A DNA stretch of 64,000 nucleotides from Petaurus breviceps papuanus (GCA_028583685.1 JAMXIF010000086.1:19237927-19301926), one strand, 5' to 3'; shown: positions 1-12,138, counted from the first letter of the stretch. The notes: generated by a model not told the origin, from the sequence alone. Numbers and translations: made by a program.

Positions 1-913
1 ATTCTCTTTTCATAATTTTCTTACCTCACTCATTTCTTTTCCCAATTTTTCCTCTGCCAATCTTATCTCGTTCTTTAATTCTTCAAGGAATTCTTGTTGG
101 GGTTCAGTCCAGTGAACATTTTTCTTTTATGCTTTGCTTTTAGCTGTTTTTATATTGTTGTTTTCTTCTGAAATGGTATCTTGGTCTTCCTTGCTACCAT
201 TGTAGCTTTTCATGGTCAAGTTCTTTTTATTTTATTTTATTTGGTTTGCTCATTTTTTCAGTCTATTACTTGACTTTGAATTTTATGTTAAAGTTGAGTC
301 ACTGTCCCAAGGGGTTAGGCTTTTTTTGCTGCTGTTTTTAGAGTAGGTCTGGGAGATCTCCTAGTTTTTGGTGCTTCTAAGGTGGAGTGATATGGGTAGA
401 GGTGTGATCACTGCTCTCTTGGTCTTCATTTTGGTCTTTATCCAGAAAGGGCTTCTGCTGCCCTGCGGCAGCAAGTGCAAGCACTCCTCTCTGTCTTGGA
501 ACTGTGATCAGATCCCCTGCTCCTCCCTTGTGACCAACCACAAGCACTCCTTTTCACCCTGGAGCTGCAACCCTGAGCTGCTTATAGTCAAAAGATTTGC
601 CAAACAGCACCAGCTGCAACCCAGTGCCAGCAGAGGGTCCTCTTTAATCACTTTCTGACCAGTTGTCTGACCCCTTTACTGTCTCTAGGCTGGAGGGTGG
701 TGAAGCTGCTGTTGCTAGCTCCCCACCCTGGTGTCATAGAGTTCTCCTGACAACCTCTTAAGTTGTTTTAGGCTGGGAAAATGTTTCTCTCTGGCCTTTT
801 GTTGACTCTGCCACTCCAAAATTTGATTTAAGGAGTCAAAGTTGTTTGGAGGAATATGTTGGGAGAGTTTGGCAGAGTTGCTGCCTCTGATATGCTGTCT
901 TGGCCCTGCCCCC
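1..913 (-). mobile_element. L1 5' end: 5' UTR and start of ORF1, cut by window edge
   Basis: On the - strand the sequence opens at about 913 with a 'GGCCAAGAC' head like the other L1-type copies here. It then runs through a GC-richer 5' UTR into ORF1 near 215 (MKSYNGSKEDQDTISEENNN...HWTEPQQEFLEELKNEIRL), an ORF1 coiled-coil start of a subfamily different from the half-L1 copies below. It continues beyond position 1. Stops interrupt the frame. Confidence 0.7.
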
Positions 914-1560
914 TGATTTCCAAATTCTAAGATCCTAAATGACTGCCTAGCCTCTGCTCGAAGAACTGCATAGTTCTAGAACTATGTTTACCTGCTGAGG
1001 TAGCCCATTCTACTTTTGGGTAGCTCTAAGTTTCCCTTTATACATTTATCCAAAATCTCTCTGTAGTTTTTACTCATTGTTTTTACTTCCTTTTTGGGGC
1101 CAAGTAAAATGAATCTTAATTACTCTCCCATATGACAATTCTTCAAATTTTTGAAGACAGTTAATAGGCTACTGTTAAGTCTTCCCATTTGGGCTAAACA
1201 TCCATTTTTTCTTTAACTGATTCTCATGGGGACATGGTCTCTACCGACTCTTCTCATTAGATCCTATTTAGCCTCCTCTGGCCTTCAGTTCATTTTACTT
1301 CCTTTATATACAAAACCCTCTCACCATCACCCCCAATTATTTTTCTACTTTAATTCATAATTCAGCACCCTCCTCTGTACACTAATTTAATCCTATTAAT
1401 TTTAGTTCACTCATTCCCCTTTCTTGTTTATTTTCTCTTTCAATATAACCCCTTCAATAGCCATAAAATCTTTTGTTATCAATATATTCATAGAATCTTA
1501 GAGTTGGAAGGAATCTAAGTTACTGAAGCTTAAAATAATCTAGTCATCACTCACAGACCA
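914..1560 (-). repeat. CR1/L3-like LINE relic
   Basis: The order of words such as 'gcctctgctcgaagaactgc', 'agcccattctacttttgg', 'ttggggccaagta', 'cttgaagac-like' and 'gggctaaacatcc' is that of the reverse complement of a CR1-clade 3' region. A short 'agaatcttagagttggaagg' 3'-end word sits at 1494. Ancient and fragmented; the gap 1330-1490 is AT-rich with nothing recognised. Confidence 0.5.
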
Positions 1561-2339
1561 ACTTATTCCTTGACCCTTATTGTTTTTCCAGTGGATTATC
1601 ACCTTGAGTGATAGTCTTCCATTGACTATATTCTTCCCTTATTTACTGAATATAGTCAGTTGTTTCACTGTTAATCTTTGCTAGTGCAATACAGAATATT
1701 GTGTTTGCTAAAAGAGGCTAACCAATTGAAAACTGTAATTGTGTTTAAGATAACATAATGTGGAAAAGCTTGAAACTTAATAGCGAGTAAGACAGATTAA
1801 TAAATTAACAGTGTTAACTGAGATGCTATGAGCCTCAGTTTGCAAGGGTATTAAGTTCAGTTGCTGCATAATAGCCCTGTAAAATGCTGTTCAACTTGGG
1901 GAATGTGTTATGTGGGGGATACATTATGTGAACATGTTAAGATATTTTCTGTAAATTCATCATACCTTATATACACCATTGCTCTAAGTTTGTTACACAG
2001 TTTAATAATTCCTCGTCAGTTCTTTGTATAAGGTGGTAAATATGTAATGGTGTACTTTAAAAATACATAAAATTTGGTGTATGAATGTTAACAGCCCCTA
2101 CTTTTTCCAAATACTTTGCTATAAAATTTTTCCTGTAATGACTTAAAAAAGACAAATCAAAGCAAAGTGTTTGAGACGTGATTTTTGTTGTCCTGGAGAA
2201 AACATTATGCATTAATGCAGCAATTACTCAGGTAAAATCTTACTGTTATTATGCCTGCTGCCATTTATTTCTCTTCAATCTTTAGTATATTTGTTATTAT
2301 TCCTGAAGCTTTTGAGTAAATATCAATAAATGAAGTGTA

Positions 2340-2700
2340 TCCTTTGATACAGAGTTTAGGATTGTATAGAGCTGAAAGAAACCATAGATCTATTTCAACT
2401 CATGATTTCATTTTATAGACAAGGAAAGAGTTGGTTCACTATTTAGCTGGTAATGATAAATGATATTTATACAGTGGTTTACAGAGTGATTTACATGTAT
2501 GATCTCATTTGATCTTGGCAGGGAGGAGCATGAAGTACAAGTATTATTACTTTATCTTTTGCTCAGTTTCTTTGTCTAGAAAGTGAGGATTAGTGACTTA
2601 GTCTAAAACAATAGAGTGAGTATGTAATGAATCTGAAATTTGAACCCAAGTCTTCTGACTCTAGGTCTGTTCTTTCCACTAAAACAGGCTGCCTCCTTAA
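2340..2700 (-). repeat. MIR/THER-type CORE-SINE relic
   Basis: Reverse-complement MIR words are present: 'ttatagacaaggaaag', then 'tgaacccaagtcttctgactctaggt' and 'ttccactaaaacaggctgcc'. Old and gapped. Confidence 0.5.
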
Positions 2701-4763
2701 ACAGTAAAGAATTATTTCCAAAATGCTAGTGGTTTGTATCCAGAGATAGCTTACTAATCATTGTAACAGTTTCATCATTAATTTTTTATTGTTGTACATT
2801 GAGACAGAGTTCCAACTTCATTTGCATGTCCCAGGACAATGGTATAATATTGAAATGTAAGACATTTTAAATAGAAGCTATGCTATAGGATCCCTAAACC
2901 CACTATTTAAATAATACATTTTAAAATAATCAAAGGATAGCAATCTTAAACTTCTTTGGAAGCTTAGAGGAAAATAAAATAATGATCACAATTTGATAAA
3001 GTTTAATACACATTTTTCAATTGATTAACCTGTCTTTTTGTGGTCCCATGCTTTGAAAATGCTTTTTTGTCTTCAGTTATGTCATCTCAATCACCTGTAG
3101 CTTCAAAGATACTGCCATAACTTCCCCAGTGAGTAACAGATACCTGAGCATCTAACCAGTCCTACCAGACAGAAATGGTCATTCAGACCTAAATAAAGGC
3201 ACACTCATTTTCTGAACCTTGACTGTCCCAACATCAGCACTTACCAGTTTCACATAGCTTTTCCTTCAGTCTAGACTAGATTGATTTGAAATGAATGGTC
3301 CAGGAACCTTCAAGCAACTGAAGAGCTTCTCTAGTCAGGCCCCCCAAACAAAAACACTTTTGGGGGAAAGGAGCATATTCGAAAAGTTGTATATAGGGGG
3401 GAGGGGGAGGCATGATGTTTAAATGCATCAGCTTCACTGTAGCAGTAGTTGAATCACTTTATACCCATTCAACACTAATGATGCTTTGTGGCAGACTTAA
3501 AAAGTAGAATTATGAACCCAAAATTTTGTTGTTGTTTTGTGTGTGTTTGTGTGTGTGTGTGCTTTTTTGGAGGGGGAAGGTAGGGCAATTGGGGTTGTGA
3601 CTTGCCCCAGGTCACACGACGTGTGTGTGTATGTGTGTGTTCACTGTGCCACCTAGCCTCCCCTTTTTTGCTTGTTTTTTTTTTTTGTTTGTTTTTTGAA
3701 CCTGAAATTTTGGTTTAGAAGTTAATGTGGTTTGTTTCTTTGTGTAATAACTCTAGTTAGAGAAGTAGAGCATGAAAGGAAAAGTAGATAATCCTAGAGA
3801 AAAGAACTTGTTACTGTTTTATGTTTATGAAAATAATTATGTAACATTATTCTACCTATCATACTTTTCAGTTCAGTAAGAAATTTTTTATTGGGTACCT
3901 ATATCAAGGCACTGTGGTAAATAATGGGTCAGTTGCCCTAGAACCACAAACTTTTAGAAATTATTTTTATGCTTTCTTGTAATTAGTTACTACCAATTAG
4001 AGGTATTTTACTCATACACAATTAAAAACACAAGGATAATTCCCTGTATATTTTTTAAATCATGCATAATATTTTTATACAACTGTGAAAAGATAAAAAT
4101 AAGTATTACCTCCGATTTCTACCATGTTGATTTTACAATGTAATTGATTTACACTGTATTGATTTCATTTTTGATTTAGTATCTACCTGAACTCATCTTG
4201 CTCAGAAGTGCCATTTTTCCTAGTTCAGATTAGTTTATTTTTCAAGAACATACATCTTTTATAAAGTGAGAAGTATACATAGTATTATATATAACTTGGG
4301 AAATAGTAAATTCAGCTAAGAATTCAGAAATCAGAATGTTGAAGTAGGATCTTTTGGATTTATGATTAAAAATGATTGATAGTTACCCAAACAAATTTCC
4401 TTTATTGTCAAGAAACCTAAGAGATCCAGAAAATTCTCCTACATGCTAATTCTTCCATTTGTGACACATTCTGCATTAATCAGAGATGTAATCTTGGACT
4501 CAACATGACACTGACATAGAGAACGTTTTTAAAGAATTAATGCTTGTCCTCTCACCACTTCTTTTCAGCTCCGCCTATCTAAAAGCCCTAGGCCATTTCT
4601 CTTTCTCCGGTCCCTGCTCTTTTTCTCAGTTTCCTGCATATCTCCACTTTCATTCTACCCAAGCCTCTTCCATTTGGGCCAGAAGTTCTTATCTTTAACC
4701 CTTTGGGGGTTTTCCTGCACCCATTTAATTCTCCCTTTCCCCTACCTTCCCCTTTCTTTTAAA
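2701..4763. other. Intronic DNA, few recognisable features
   Basis: AT-rich JMY intron with no gene seen. A truncated - strand tRNA-derived SINE (3563-3663) is interrupted by TG-repeat sequence, and a (TG)n tract precedes it at about 3539-3561. The stretch 4540-4760 is pyrimidine-rich and may be old LINE sequence, which I could not place. Confidence 0.5.
3563..3663 (-). mobile_element. Truncated marsupial tRNA-derived SINE
   Basis: Reads 'gcaattggggttgtgacttgccccaggtcacac', a TG-rich interruption, then 'cactgtgccacctagcctcccc', the reversed tRNA-like head. The middle of the element is replaced by a TG microsatellite. Confidence 0.65.
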
Positions 4764-7610
4764 ATTTTTTTTTTTAATATATAAATGTTTTATGTTTATT
4801 TTTAGTTTACATCATTCATTTCCACAAGATTTTGAATTACAAATTTTCTCACCGTCTTTCCCCTACACACCACCCCAAAACAGTCATCCCACTGTATGCC
4901 CCCTCCCCCAATCTACTCTCTTATATATCCTCTCCCATCCCCCCTCCAACTTTCCAGTAGGGCAAGATGGATCTCTATACCCCAGTGCCTGTATATCTTA
5001 TTTCCCAGTTGCATGTAAAAAAACAATAATTTTAAAACTTTGAATTTCAGATTCTTTTCCTCCTTCCCTCATCACCCACCCTTACTGGGAAGATAAGCAA
5101 TTCAGTATAGGTTGTAAATGTGTAGTTACACAAAACATTTCCATGGTGGATATATTGTGAAAGACTGACTATATTTCCCTCCATCCTGTCCCAACCCCCA
5201 CTTGTTCTGTTCTCTACTTTAACCCTGCCCCTTTTCAAAACTGTGTGCTTCCAACTTCCCTCCCCCCCCAACCTACTCTCCCTTCCATCATCCCCCCCTC
5301 ATCCCCTTCCCCCCTACTCTCCTGTAGGGCGAGATACCCTTTTTAGTGTGTATGTCATTCCCTCCCTAAGCCAAATTCAATGAGAGTAAGGTTGACTCAT
5401 TCCCTTTTGCCTTCCTGTTCTTCCCCTCCATTGTAACAGTTTTCACTTTCTTCTTCTGTATGAGATAATTTACCCCATTCTGTCTCTTCCGATTTCCTCT
5501 CATTATAGTCCTCTCTCAACTCCCAATTTCCCCTTTTAAGTATCATCCCTTCCTATTAAATTGGTCCTGTGCTCTCTATCCATGTATACCTGTTCACATA
5601 TATACACACCCTCACATGTATTCATATACCCTCCTATATAGACATATATGTATGTATACGTATATACACACACATTTATATTCCTTTCAACTATCCTCAT
5701 ACTGAGAAAAATTTCACAATTTACAATTATCTTTTTTACATGTAGGAATGTAAATAGTTTGACTTTGATAAGTTCCATATAATTTCTTTTCCCTGTTTAC
5801 CTTCCCATGCTTCTTGTATTTGAATGTCAAATTTTTTCAACTCTGGCTTTTTCATCAAAAATGCTTGAAAGTCCTCTATTTCATTGAATATTTTCCCCTG
5901 AAACATGATACTCAGTTTTGCTGGGTAGGTGATTCTTGGTTTTAATCCCAGTTCCTTTGACCTCTGGAATATCATATACAAAGCCCTTCGATCCCATAAT
6001 GTAGAAGCTTCTGGATCCTGTAGTATCCTGATTGTGTTTCCACAATATTAAAATTGTTTCTTCTTGGCTACTTGTAATATTTTCTCCTTGATCTAGGAAT
6101 TCTGGAATTTGGCTATAATATTCCTAGGAGTTTTCTTTTGTGATCTTTTTCAAGAGGTGATTGATGAATTCTTTCAATTTCTATTTTGCCCTCTGGTTCT
6201 AAAATATCAGAGCAATCTTCCTTAAGAATTTCTTGAAGGATGATTTCTATGTTCTTTTTATGATCATAGCTTTCAGGTAGTCCAAAATTTTTAAATTGTC
6301 TTTCCTGGAACTGTTTTCTAGGTCAGTGGTTTTTCCAATGAGATATTTCACATTGCCTTCTATTTTTTCATTTGTTTGGATCTGTTTAATAGTATCTTGA
6401 TTTCTCATAAAGTCATTAGCTTCCATTTGCTCCAATCTAATTCTGAAGACATTATTCTCTTCAGTGAGCTTTTGACATTCTCTTTCCATCTGGTAAATAG
6501 GACTTTTTAAGGCATTCTTCTCATTGCCTTTTTGAGTCTCTTTTGCCATTTGAGTTAGTCTCTTTTTTAAGGTGTTATTTTCTTCAGTCAGTTGTTGACT
6601 CTTTTTTCATGATTTTCTTGCCTCATTCTCATTTCTCTTCCCAATTTTTCCTCCACTTCTCTTATTTGGTTTTCAAAATCCTTCTTAAGCTCTTCTATGA
6701 CCTGTAATCAGTTCATATTTTTCTTGGAAGCTTTTGGTGCAGGAGTTCTGACTTCACTGTCTTCCTCCTGTTCCATGCTTTGATCCTTTCTGTCCCCCAA
6801 AAAAGGGATCTAAGGTTTGACTACTGTGATTGCTCATGTTGCCACTCAATTACTTGACTTTTGAGCTTTTTGCCACAATAGAACTCTGCTTCCAGAGAGG
6901 AGATCTTTGTCCCAAATCACTCAGGTTTTCACAGCTGCCAGAGCTATTAGTTGGGTGCCCTCTCTGAAGCCCTGACAAGCTCTGACACCTGGTCACACAC
7001 CCCAGGACCTCCACCCAAGACAGCAATCCAGATCCAAGTAGGTTAAAGCAAGAGTGATTACCCTCTGAATGGTCACTTGATCTCCCTGCAATCTGCAGGC
7101 AGGTGCTCTGAAGCAGTCATGTGGTGGCCTGCCACACCTCTGCCACTTCTTGCCCCAGGGGGCAGGGGCCAGACTTTGCCATCCCCCCCCCCCCCAGTTC
7201 CTACAGAGTTCTACACTGACTTCTTACTTTGTATTTGGCATTTATGGGTTGGTAATTCTGGAAACCACCACAGCTGCTGGTGACCCACTCTCCTGAAGTC
7301 CCTCCACCTGGGCCTGGACGTGCCTGCCCTGAGGCTAATACCATGCCTGCCCTGAGGCTAATACCATGCCTGCCCTGAGGCTAATACTGGGGCTCACATG
7401 GGGCTGGGCTCAGCAATCAGCACACTGGGATGGACACTTTATGTCAGCCTGCCAGGCTGCCTTCAGTGGGAGATTTGTTTCTCTCTGTCACTTTGTGGGT
7501 TCTGTAGTTCTAAAGTTTGTTTAGAGTCATATTTTATAGGTATTTGAGGTGGTTATGGGGGGAGCACATGGAGTTTTCTTGCTTCTACACCACCATCTTG
7601 GCTCTGCCCG
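4764..7610 (-). mobile_element. Half-L1 (ORF1-only LINE), copy A, near full length
   Basis: On the - strand it starts near 7610 (GCAGAGCCAAGATGGTGGTG). It has a 5' UTR of about 770 bp, then a decayed ORF1 at about 6837-5736 (MSNHSSQ-like start, coiled coil MERECQKLTEENNVFRIRLE, RNA-recognition part RKDNLKILDYLK, C-terminal KPRITYPAKLSIMFQGK). This is followed directly by a 970-bp 3' region and an A tract (T-run at about 4765-4776). No ORF2 (endonuclease/RT) lies between ORF1 and the 3' end, and a second copy (19092-22125) shares the same junction. That organisation is known as HAL1, a half-L1 dependent on L1 proteins in trans. ORF1 carries several frameshifts and stops. Its right flank is an L1 ORF2 relic. 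Confidence 0.8.
7318..7390. repeat. Triplicated 23-bp tandem repeat in half-L1 5' UTR
   Basis: TGCCTGCCCTGAGGCTAATACCA-type units occur three times in a row with essentially no differences, inside the 5' UTR of copy A. The other two half-L1 copies lack the array, so it arose in or after this copy. Confidence 0.85.
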
Positions 7611-7611
7611 T

Positions 7612-8090
7612 TTGTTTATTTTCTATATCTTGGATACCAAACCCTCATCTGAGAAATGTGGTACTAAGATTTTCCCCCAGTCTACCACTGCTCTTATCCT
7701 AAAAGCATTAATTTTGTTTGTGCAAAAGCTTTTCAGTTGCATGTAATCAAAGTTATTTATTTTATCTTTTGCAATTGCTCTGTCCCTTCTTTAGTTAAGA
7801 ATACATTTCCTATGTTCTTTAATATTAAAGTAACATATCCACTTTGAACTTATTGTTGAAAGTGTTGGGTTAAGCTTAAATTCTGCTTCTAAACTGCCTC
7901 CCAGGTTTCCCCATGGTTTTTATCAAAGGGAGTTTTTTCCTAAATAATTTAGGTTTTCAGGTTTATTGAACTGGGTTACTCAATTACATTGTTTCTGATT
8001 TGCCTTTTTCTAGTCTGTTCCATTTATATACTTCTCCATTTTTTTCAGCAGTGCCAAATGGTTTTAATGTCTGCTGCTTTATCATAGTTT
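7612..8090 (-). mobile_element. L1 ORF2 C-terminal relic
   Basis: The + strand reads like the reverse complement of L1 ORF2 end sequence ('ctcatctgagaaatgtggtact', 'ttgtgcaaaagcttttcagttgcatgtaatcaaa'), the same words as in the longer relic at 43490-44960. Heavily mutated. Confidence 0.6.
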
Positions 8091-8094
8091 GAGA

Positions 8095-8195
8095 TCTGTC
8101 ATTTAGTTATTTCAGTCATGCCCCACTCTTCATGACCCCATTTGGAGTTTTCTTGGTGGAAATGCTATTCATCCTGACTTTTAAAAAATTTACCT
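8095..8195 (-). repeat. RTE/BovB-like LINE 3' fragment
   Basis: 'gtcatgccccactcttcatgaccccatttggagttttcttgg' is the reverse complement of the conserved RTE/BovB 3' end found in marsupials and ruminants. Only about 100 bp. Confidence 0.55.
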
Positions 8196-8410
8196 TGATA
8201 TTCTAATTTTTTCCCTTTCAAATGAATTCAGTAAAGCATTCCTTTGATAGTTTGGTTGGTATTAGTATTAAAAACAAGACAATATTATTCCCAGGTCAGC
8301 AGTAGTCCTCATAGAGCCAATTAAAATCTAAACGCTTTAGAACCAGACCTTCAAAAAAGCCCTCCAGAATTTGGACTTTTCTAGAAATATTACTGCTCTT
8401 TACATACTCT

Positions 8411-8622
8411 ATACCTGGGGTAGAGAACTTGCAGCCTTAAGGCCACACATGCCCCTCTAGGTCCTCACGTGCAGCCCTTTGACTGAATCCAAATTTCACA
8501 GACAAATCCCCTTAACAAAAGGGATTTGTTCTGTAAAACTTGGACTCAGTCTAAAGGTTGCAGCAGAGGACCTAGAAGGTCACATGTGGCCTCAAGGTCC
8601 CAGGTGCCCCACCCCTGCTCTA
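8411..8622. mobile_element. Palindromic hAT-type MITE
   Basis: About 210 bp in which the left half pairs with the right half nearly throughout. Left landmarks 'ggccacacatgcccctctaggtcctc' and 'caaatccccttaac' mirror right landmarks 'gaggacctagaaggtcacatgtggcc' and 'aaaagggatttg'. Flanks CTCTATAC and CTCTACAC form an 8-bp duplication with one mismatch, as hAT transposases make. No coding capacity. Confidence 0.75.
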
Positions 8623-8640
8623 CACTCTAGGCAAATTACA

Positions 8641-8800
8641 CCAAGAATTCTTAATCTGTCAATGAACTTCTAATGAAATTTTTGATACTTGTATTTCAAT
8701 ATAGTTTCCTTTGAAATACAATGTATTTAATTTAAAAGCATTATTCTGAGAAGGGGTTCACAGGCTTCACAGGCTATCAAAGGAGTTCATGACAAAAAAA
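8641..8800. repeat. Ancient hAT-like MITE relic
   Basis: Begins 'agaattcttaatctgtcaatgaac' and ends 'ggagttcatgacaaaaa'. Related relics occur at 36102-36290 and 56295-56445 (TTCTTAA/TTAAGAA-type ends, 'ggtccatgacacaaaaagg' interior). Family name uncertain. Confidence 0.45.
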
Positions 8801-9959
8801 AAATAGGGGAAAAACCTCTGAACCAGAGTATATGCACTTTCCTGGATATCGTCCTTTGCTCTTCTTTCAGTGTACTTGTAACATTTAATCCCTCAAAGCT
8901 CCCTCCAAATATCCACCTATTGAATTTCTTGGTCATCCTCCTTCAGATTTCAATCTCTCTGACCAAAGACAGACATTTTTCATTTTTGTAATCACACCAT
9001 CTAGCACAGTACCCTTGCTCAAAGCAGGTGCTTAATGCTTCCCCAGTTCTGCCATACTAAAGTGATATGCTAAATTCAACTCATTCAATCATAGCTAATA
9101 ATTAACAGGGTGGATCTTTATTATCCTGAGGATTCTTATCCTAAGGATAAGAATCTGGAATAAACAAAAAAAGAACCTGCTTTAGACACAAAAGAAGTCA
9201 ATCTAGGTGGGTCTTTCACATTAGATTTTTAGGACAACACACTTAAAAGGCTGGTTATAGAAAAACTCAATATTCAAACTGCTAAGTCTAGGGCATTTAA
9301 ACAACTTGAAAAACACTACTAATTTCAGCTTATTTGTGACAAAATGTAAATTAATTCTTTAAGGGGAAAAGAAAAACAGAGAGTTGGGAAGTGCCAGACA
9401 TGGTAAGAGGATATGGTATGAAATTAAAACAACTCCAACTTGGCCTTTTAAGATAAGCTACTAAGGTTGATAAACTGGTAAATGCATAAGACATTAAGTC
9501 ATTTTCAGGCTTGCAAATTGCTTAATAAACATTATCTCCTTTGTTCTTTTTTTTTCTATCAAGAGAAGGTAAATAAAAGTATACCAATTTTAATGTATCA
9601 GTATTTTGTCTTCTAAGCAATAATGTTGCTGTGTGCAAAGACACTTTAGAAATTCTTGTGTTTCACAAAGTGAACAGAAAAAAAAGTCCAAAAGTTTTAT
9701 TTTTAAAAAATCGAGAAGACTGTTACTTGGCATATTGTATGCCTACCAAGGACTTCAGAAAACACGAGTCTGGGTGCCTTCTTTTGTTCTTATGTGGAAA
9801 AAGTTGTGGTAAAAGGTTAAATAGAGTCAACCTAACACCTCAGCCTTATACACATAAGCAACACTTGGCAGAGAAAAAAGCCACAAGGGGAACAGAATAT
9901 AGAATGAAAGAAAAAACACATCAGCGACACCTTTAGATGTGAAGCTGACCACTATGAGT
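8801..9959. other. Intronic DNA; possible 3' UTR of the AZI2 retrocopy at its right side
   Basis: No gene seen. 9131-9155 is a near-perfect palindrome. On the - strand an AATAAA lies at about 9700 and a T-run (A tract on the - strand) at 9547-9556, either of which could mark the end of the AZI2 retrocopy. The 101-codon + strand frame at 9631-9936 is antisense to that UTR and not credible. Confidence 0.4.
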
Positions 9960-11000
9960 CTACTACAGCCAAAGCAGAGAGTAAGTAGCCCGAAAACACA
10001 TTATTCTCTCTGATTTATCATCTTCAAATCGCAAGATTTTGGAAAGATAAGTTAGCGAGCTGCTCTTCAAACACAATGGCTACAATCAGGTTTCTGGTGA
10101 TGACTTGCCTTTCTTGATTGTAGATGGAGTTTTAAATTTTCTTAGTAGTTCGGCTTGCACTTGAGTCACAAGATGTAAATTCAACATTTCTCTCTTGAGT
10201 TCCCAGTAGGCATGTTGCATGTTGTCACTTGGAATGCTTGGCCTTTGGAAGTCTGCATTATTGAGATTGTCTTCCTGAGACCGATCTGGATCTGTGCAGC
10301 TCTGTCCTCAGACTGTCACATTCCTCTCTTTTCAGCTCTAGCTCCTGCTCCAAACCACGGATTCTTAGGTCACTGCTCATCTTTTCTACCTCCCAGTTGG
10401 ATGAAGGTCGATTGAGATTCCTCATCACTTGCTGAGTCTTAACCTCGGTCCGCAGCTGGAGGAGCTCGACTTCTTTAGTCTGTAGCTGTTCATTTAATGC
10501 TTTCAAAGATTCAGAGTTATCTTTAGTCATTTTATCCAATTTGCTTTTCAAATTATCTCTGTCTAGGCAGACCTCCCAAAAAGCATGATAGGCCTTGTTT
10601 ACTTGTTCTCGTCCTACAGAGCTTGTTTCTTCATCTAATTGGGTTTCAAGAAGCTTTTCTTCCAGAAATCGTATTCTTTTCTTTAGGAGGGAATTCTCCT
10701 TCTCTGAATCCTTAAGTCTCTTTTTGATGTCCTCATATGCTGTGACAAGGGCAAAGTGGGAAGCCATGGATTCATCTCCTGCATAGATTGACAGAGGAGT
10801 GATGGTGTCTCTCCTCTGAGTCTTTTCATGGTTCAGAATACAGATGTCATCTTCCACTAGTGCATCCATGATAGCGCCTCGTCTGCACTTTAGGTTTCCC
10901 CAACGTGCGGAACAAACCGAGAACACCCCGGGTCAGCGGGGTCATGGTGGGCTTCTGACCTCCGCGGGGCCACGCCGGCTCGGGCTCAGGTCTTCTGGTA
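9960..11000 (-). pseudogene. AZI2: AZI2 (NAP1) retrocopy with a long surviving N-terminal frame
   Basis: Read on the - strand, the ATG at 10869 starts MDALVEDDICILNHEKTQRR, followed by DAS-like and coiled-coil sequence matching AZI2/NAP1, a TBK1/IKKepsilon adaptor of antiviral signalling and autophagy. The parent gene has several exons, while this copy is continuous, so it is a retrocopy. An upstream in-frame ATG (10926) would add 19 codons from what looks like 5' UTR; the GC- and CpG-rich stretch 10870-11000 fits a transcript 5' end. The frame stays open for about 203 codons, then a short deletion near 10291-10300 shifts it and a stop follows at 10258. Homology resumes in another frame with DNMQHAYWELKREM and VQAELLRKFK, the segment shared by TANK, NAP1 and SINTBAD that binds TBK1. 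It then ends at a stop just after KKGKSSPET. The 3' limit is uncertain; sequence to about 9550 may be UTR. No clear poly-A tail or target duplication was found. Confidence 0.88.
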
Positions 11001-11906
11001 TTCTACCCATTGTACATGCTTCCTGAATAAAACAAGACACTTAAAGTCTAGTATAATTATCTTTTTAAGTTTAGACATAATTTAAACATAAATTTGTCAC
11101 CTCAACAGGAAAAGAAAAGGAACCTAAAAACCACCTGAGTCTCAAACACTTGATCTCCTTTGTAAAGTAGAAAGATGGTTGCCCAGAACACCAATGATTT
11201 ATAAGTGATTTATAATATGTTATAAACTTATAAAATATATTTATATAAACTCATGCAGAAAAAACTGGTAGAAGACTGTAAACAGTACTGCTTCATATAA
11301 CACAAGAAGCAGTAGAGGGAAAAAACTAGTTTGTAGAAAAGTTAGCAAGAAATCCAATTAAGCTAGAAAATCTTGATAGTATTCAAAGATGAGACTAGAA
11401 CAAAAAGATGAAAAATGTAAAAGATCTGTCAAGGTTACTATTACAAATTGTTTTTCTCTATCAATGACAATGCAACCATCATGTTTAGATTTTAATACCC
11501 CAGTGTCTAATATACTATACTTCAGAAAAGCAGAAATGACAGTAAGGAAAGCAGATAAAAAAAGCAGTTGGGTCAGACAGAGTATAAACAGGAGATCTGT
11601 GCTGAAAACAACAGAACTATGAGGGTGTTGGGGGGAAGTAGGGAGCAAGAAAAAAAACAGTTATAACATATTATCACCAAAAAACAGCAAGAGAATATTA
11701 GTAACTTCGCTCCTGTAATAACTTTGGCATCTCTACAAAATGTCTTGAGAATACTCTACACACATATTAAAGGCAGCCAGGAAAGTATGAGAAAACAAGT
11801 AAGCTTCTGTAACTGATATTTTGTAGCAGAATATAAGATGCGAGTGTGCTTATTGTTTGTGTTGACTATTAAAAATAACATTTGATTTGCTAAAGTAAGA
11901 ATGTCA
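11001..11906. other. Intronic DNA without recognised feature
   Basis: AT-rich. Short A/T inverted words near 11208-11240 (TTTATAAGT/ACTTATAAA). No protein match in any frame. Confidence 0.5.
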
Positions 11907-11914
11907 CTTTAAAG

Positions 11915-12138
11915 CAGACCTGCACAACTTGGCAGTAGGTAGGGGCCAAAATTAAAATAGGCTAAACTTTTTCAGGTGCAGATAGGTTAGACTAGAAATA
12001 GACTGATGATGGTTGGGTGATGTGAGTCACGTGACAAACAGAAGCTTGCACAGAGGTGATCCTACACTTTTTGCTGGCTGCCCTGAACTCCTTAGACAGG
12101 CCCCAAACAGCCAGCAGACTATATGCTGTGCAAGCCTG
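11915..12138. mobile_element. hAT (Charlie-like) MITE with perfect 8-bp TSD
   Basis: Ends CAGACCTGCACAAC and GTGCAAGCCTG are imperfect terminal inverted repeats. CTTTAAAG occurs exactly outside both ends (11907-11914 and 12139-12146), a perfect 8-bp target duplication. The 224-bp body has no transposase, so it was mobilised in trans. It resembles marsupial Charlie-type MITEs starting 'caggcctgcacaac'. Confidence 0.85.
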
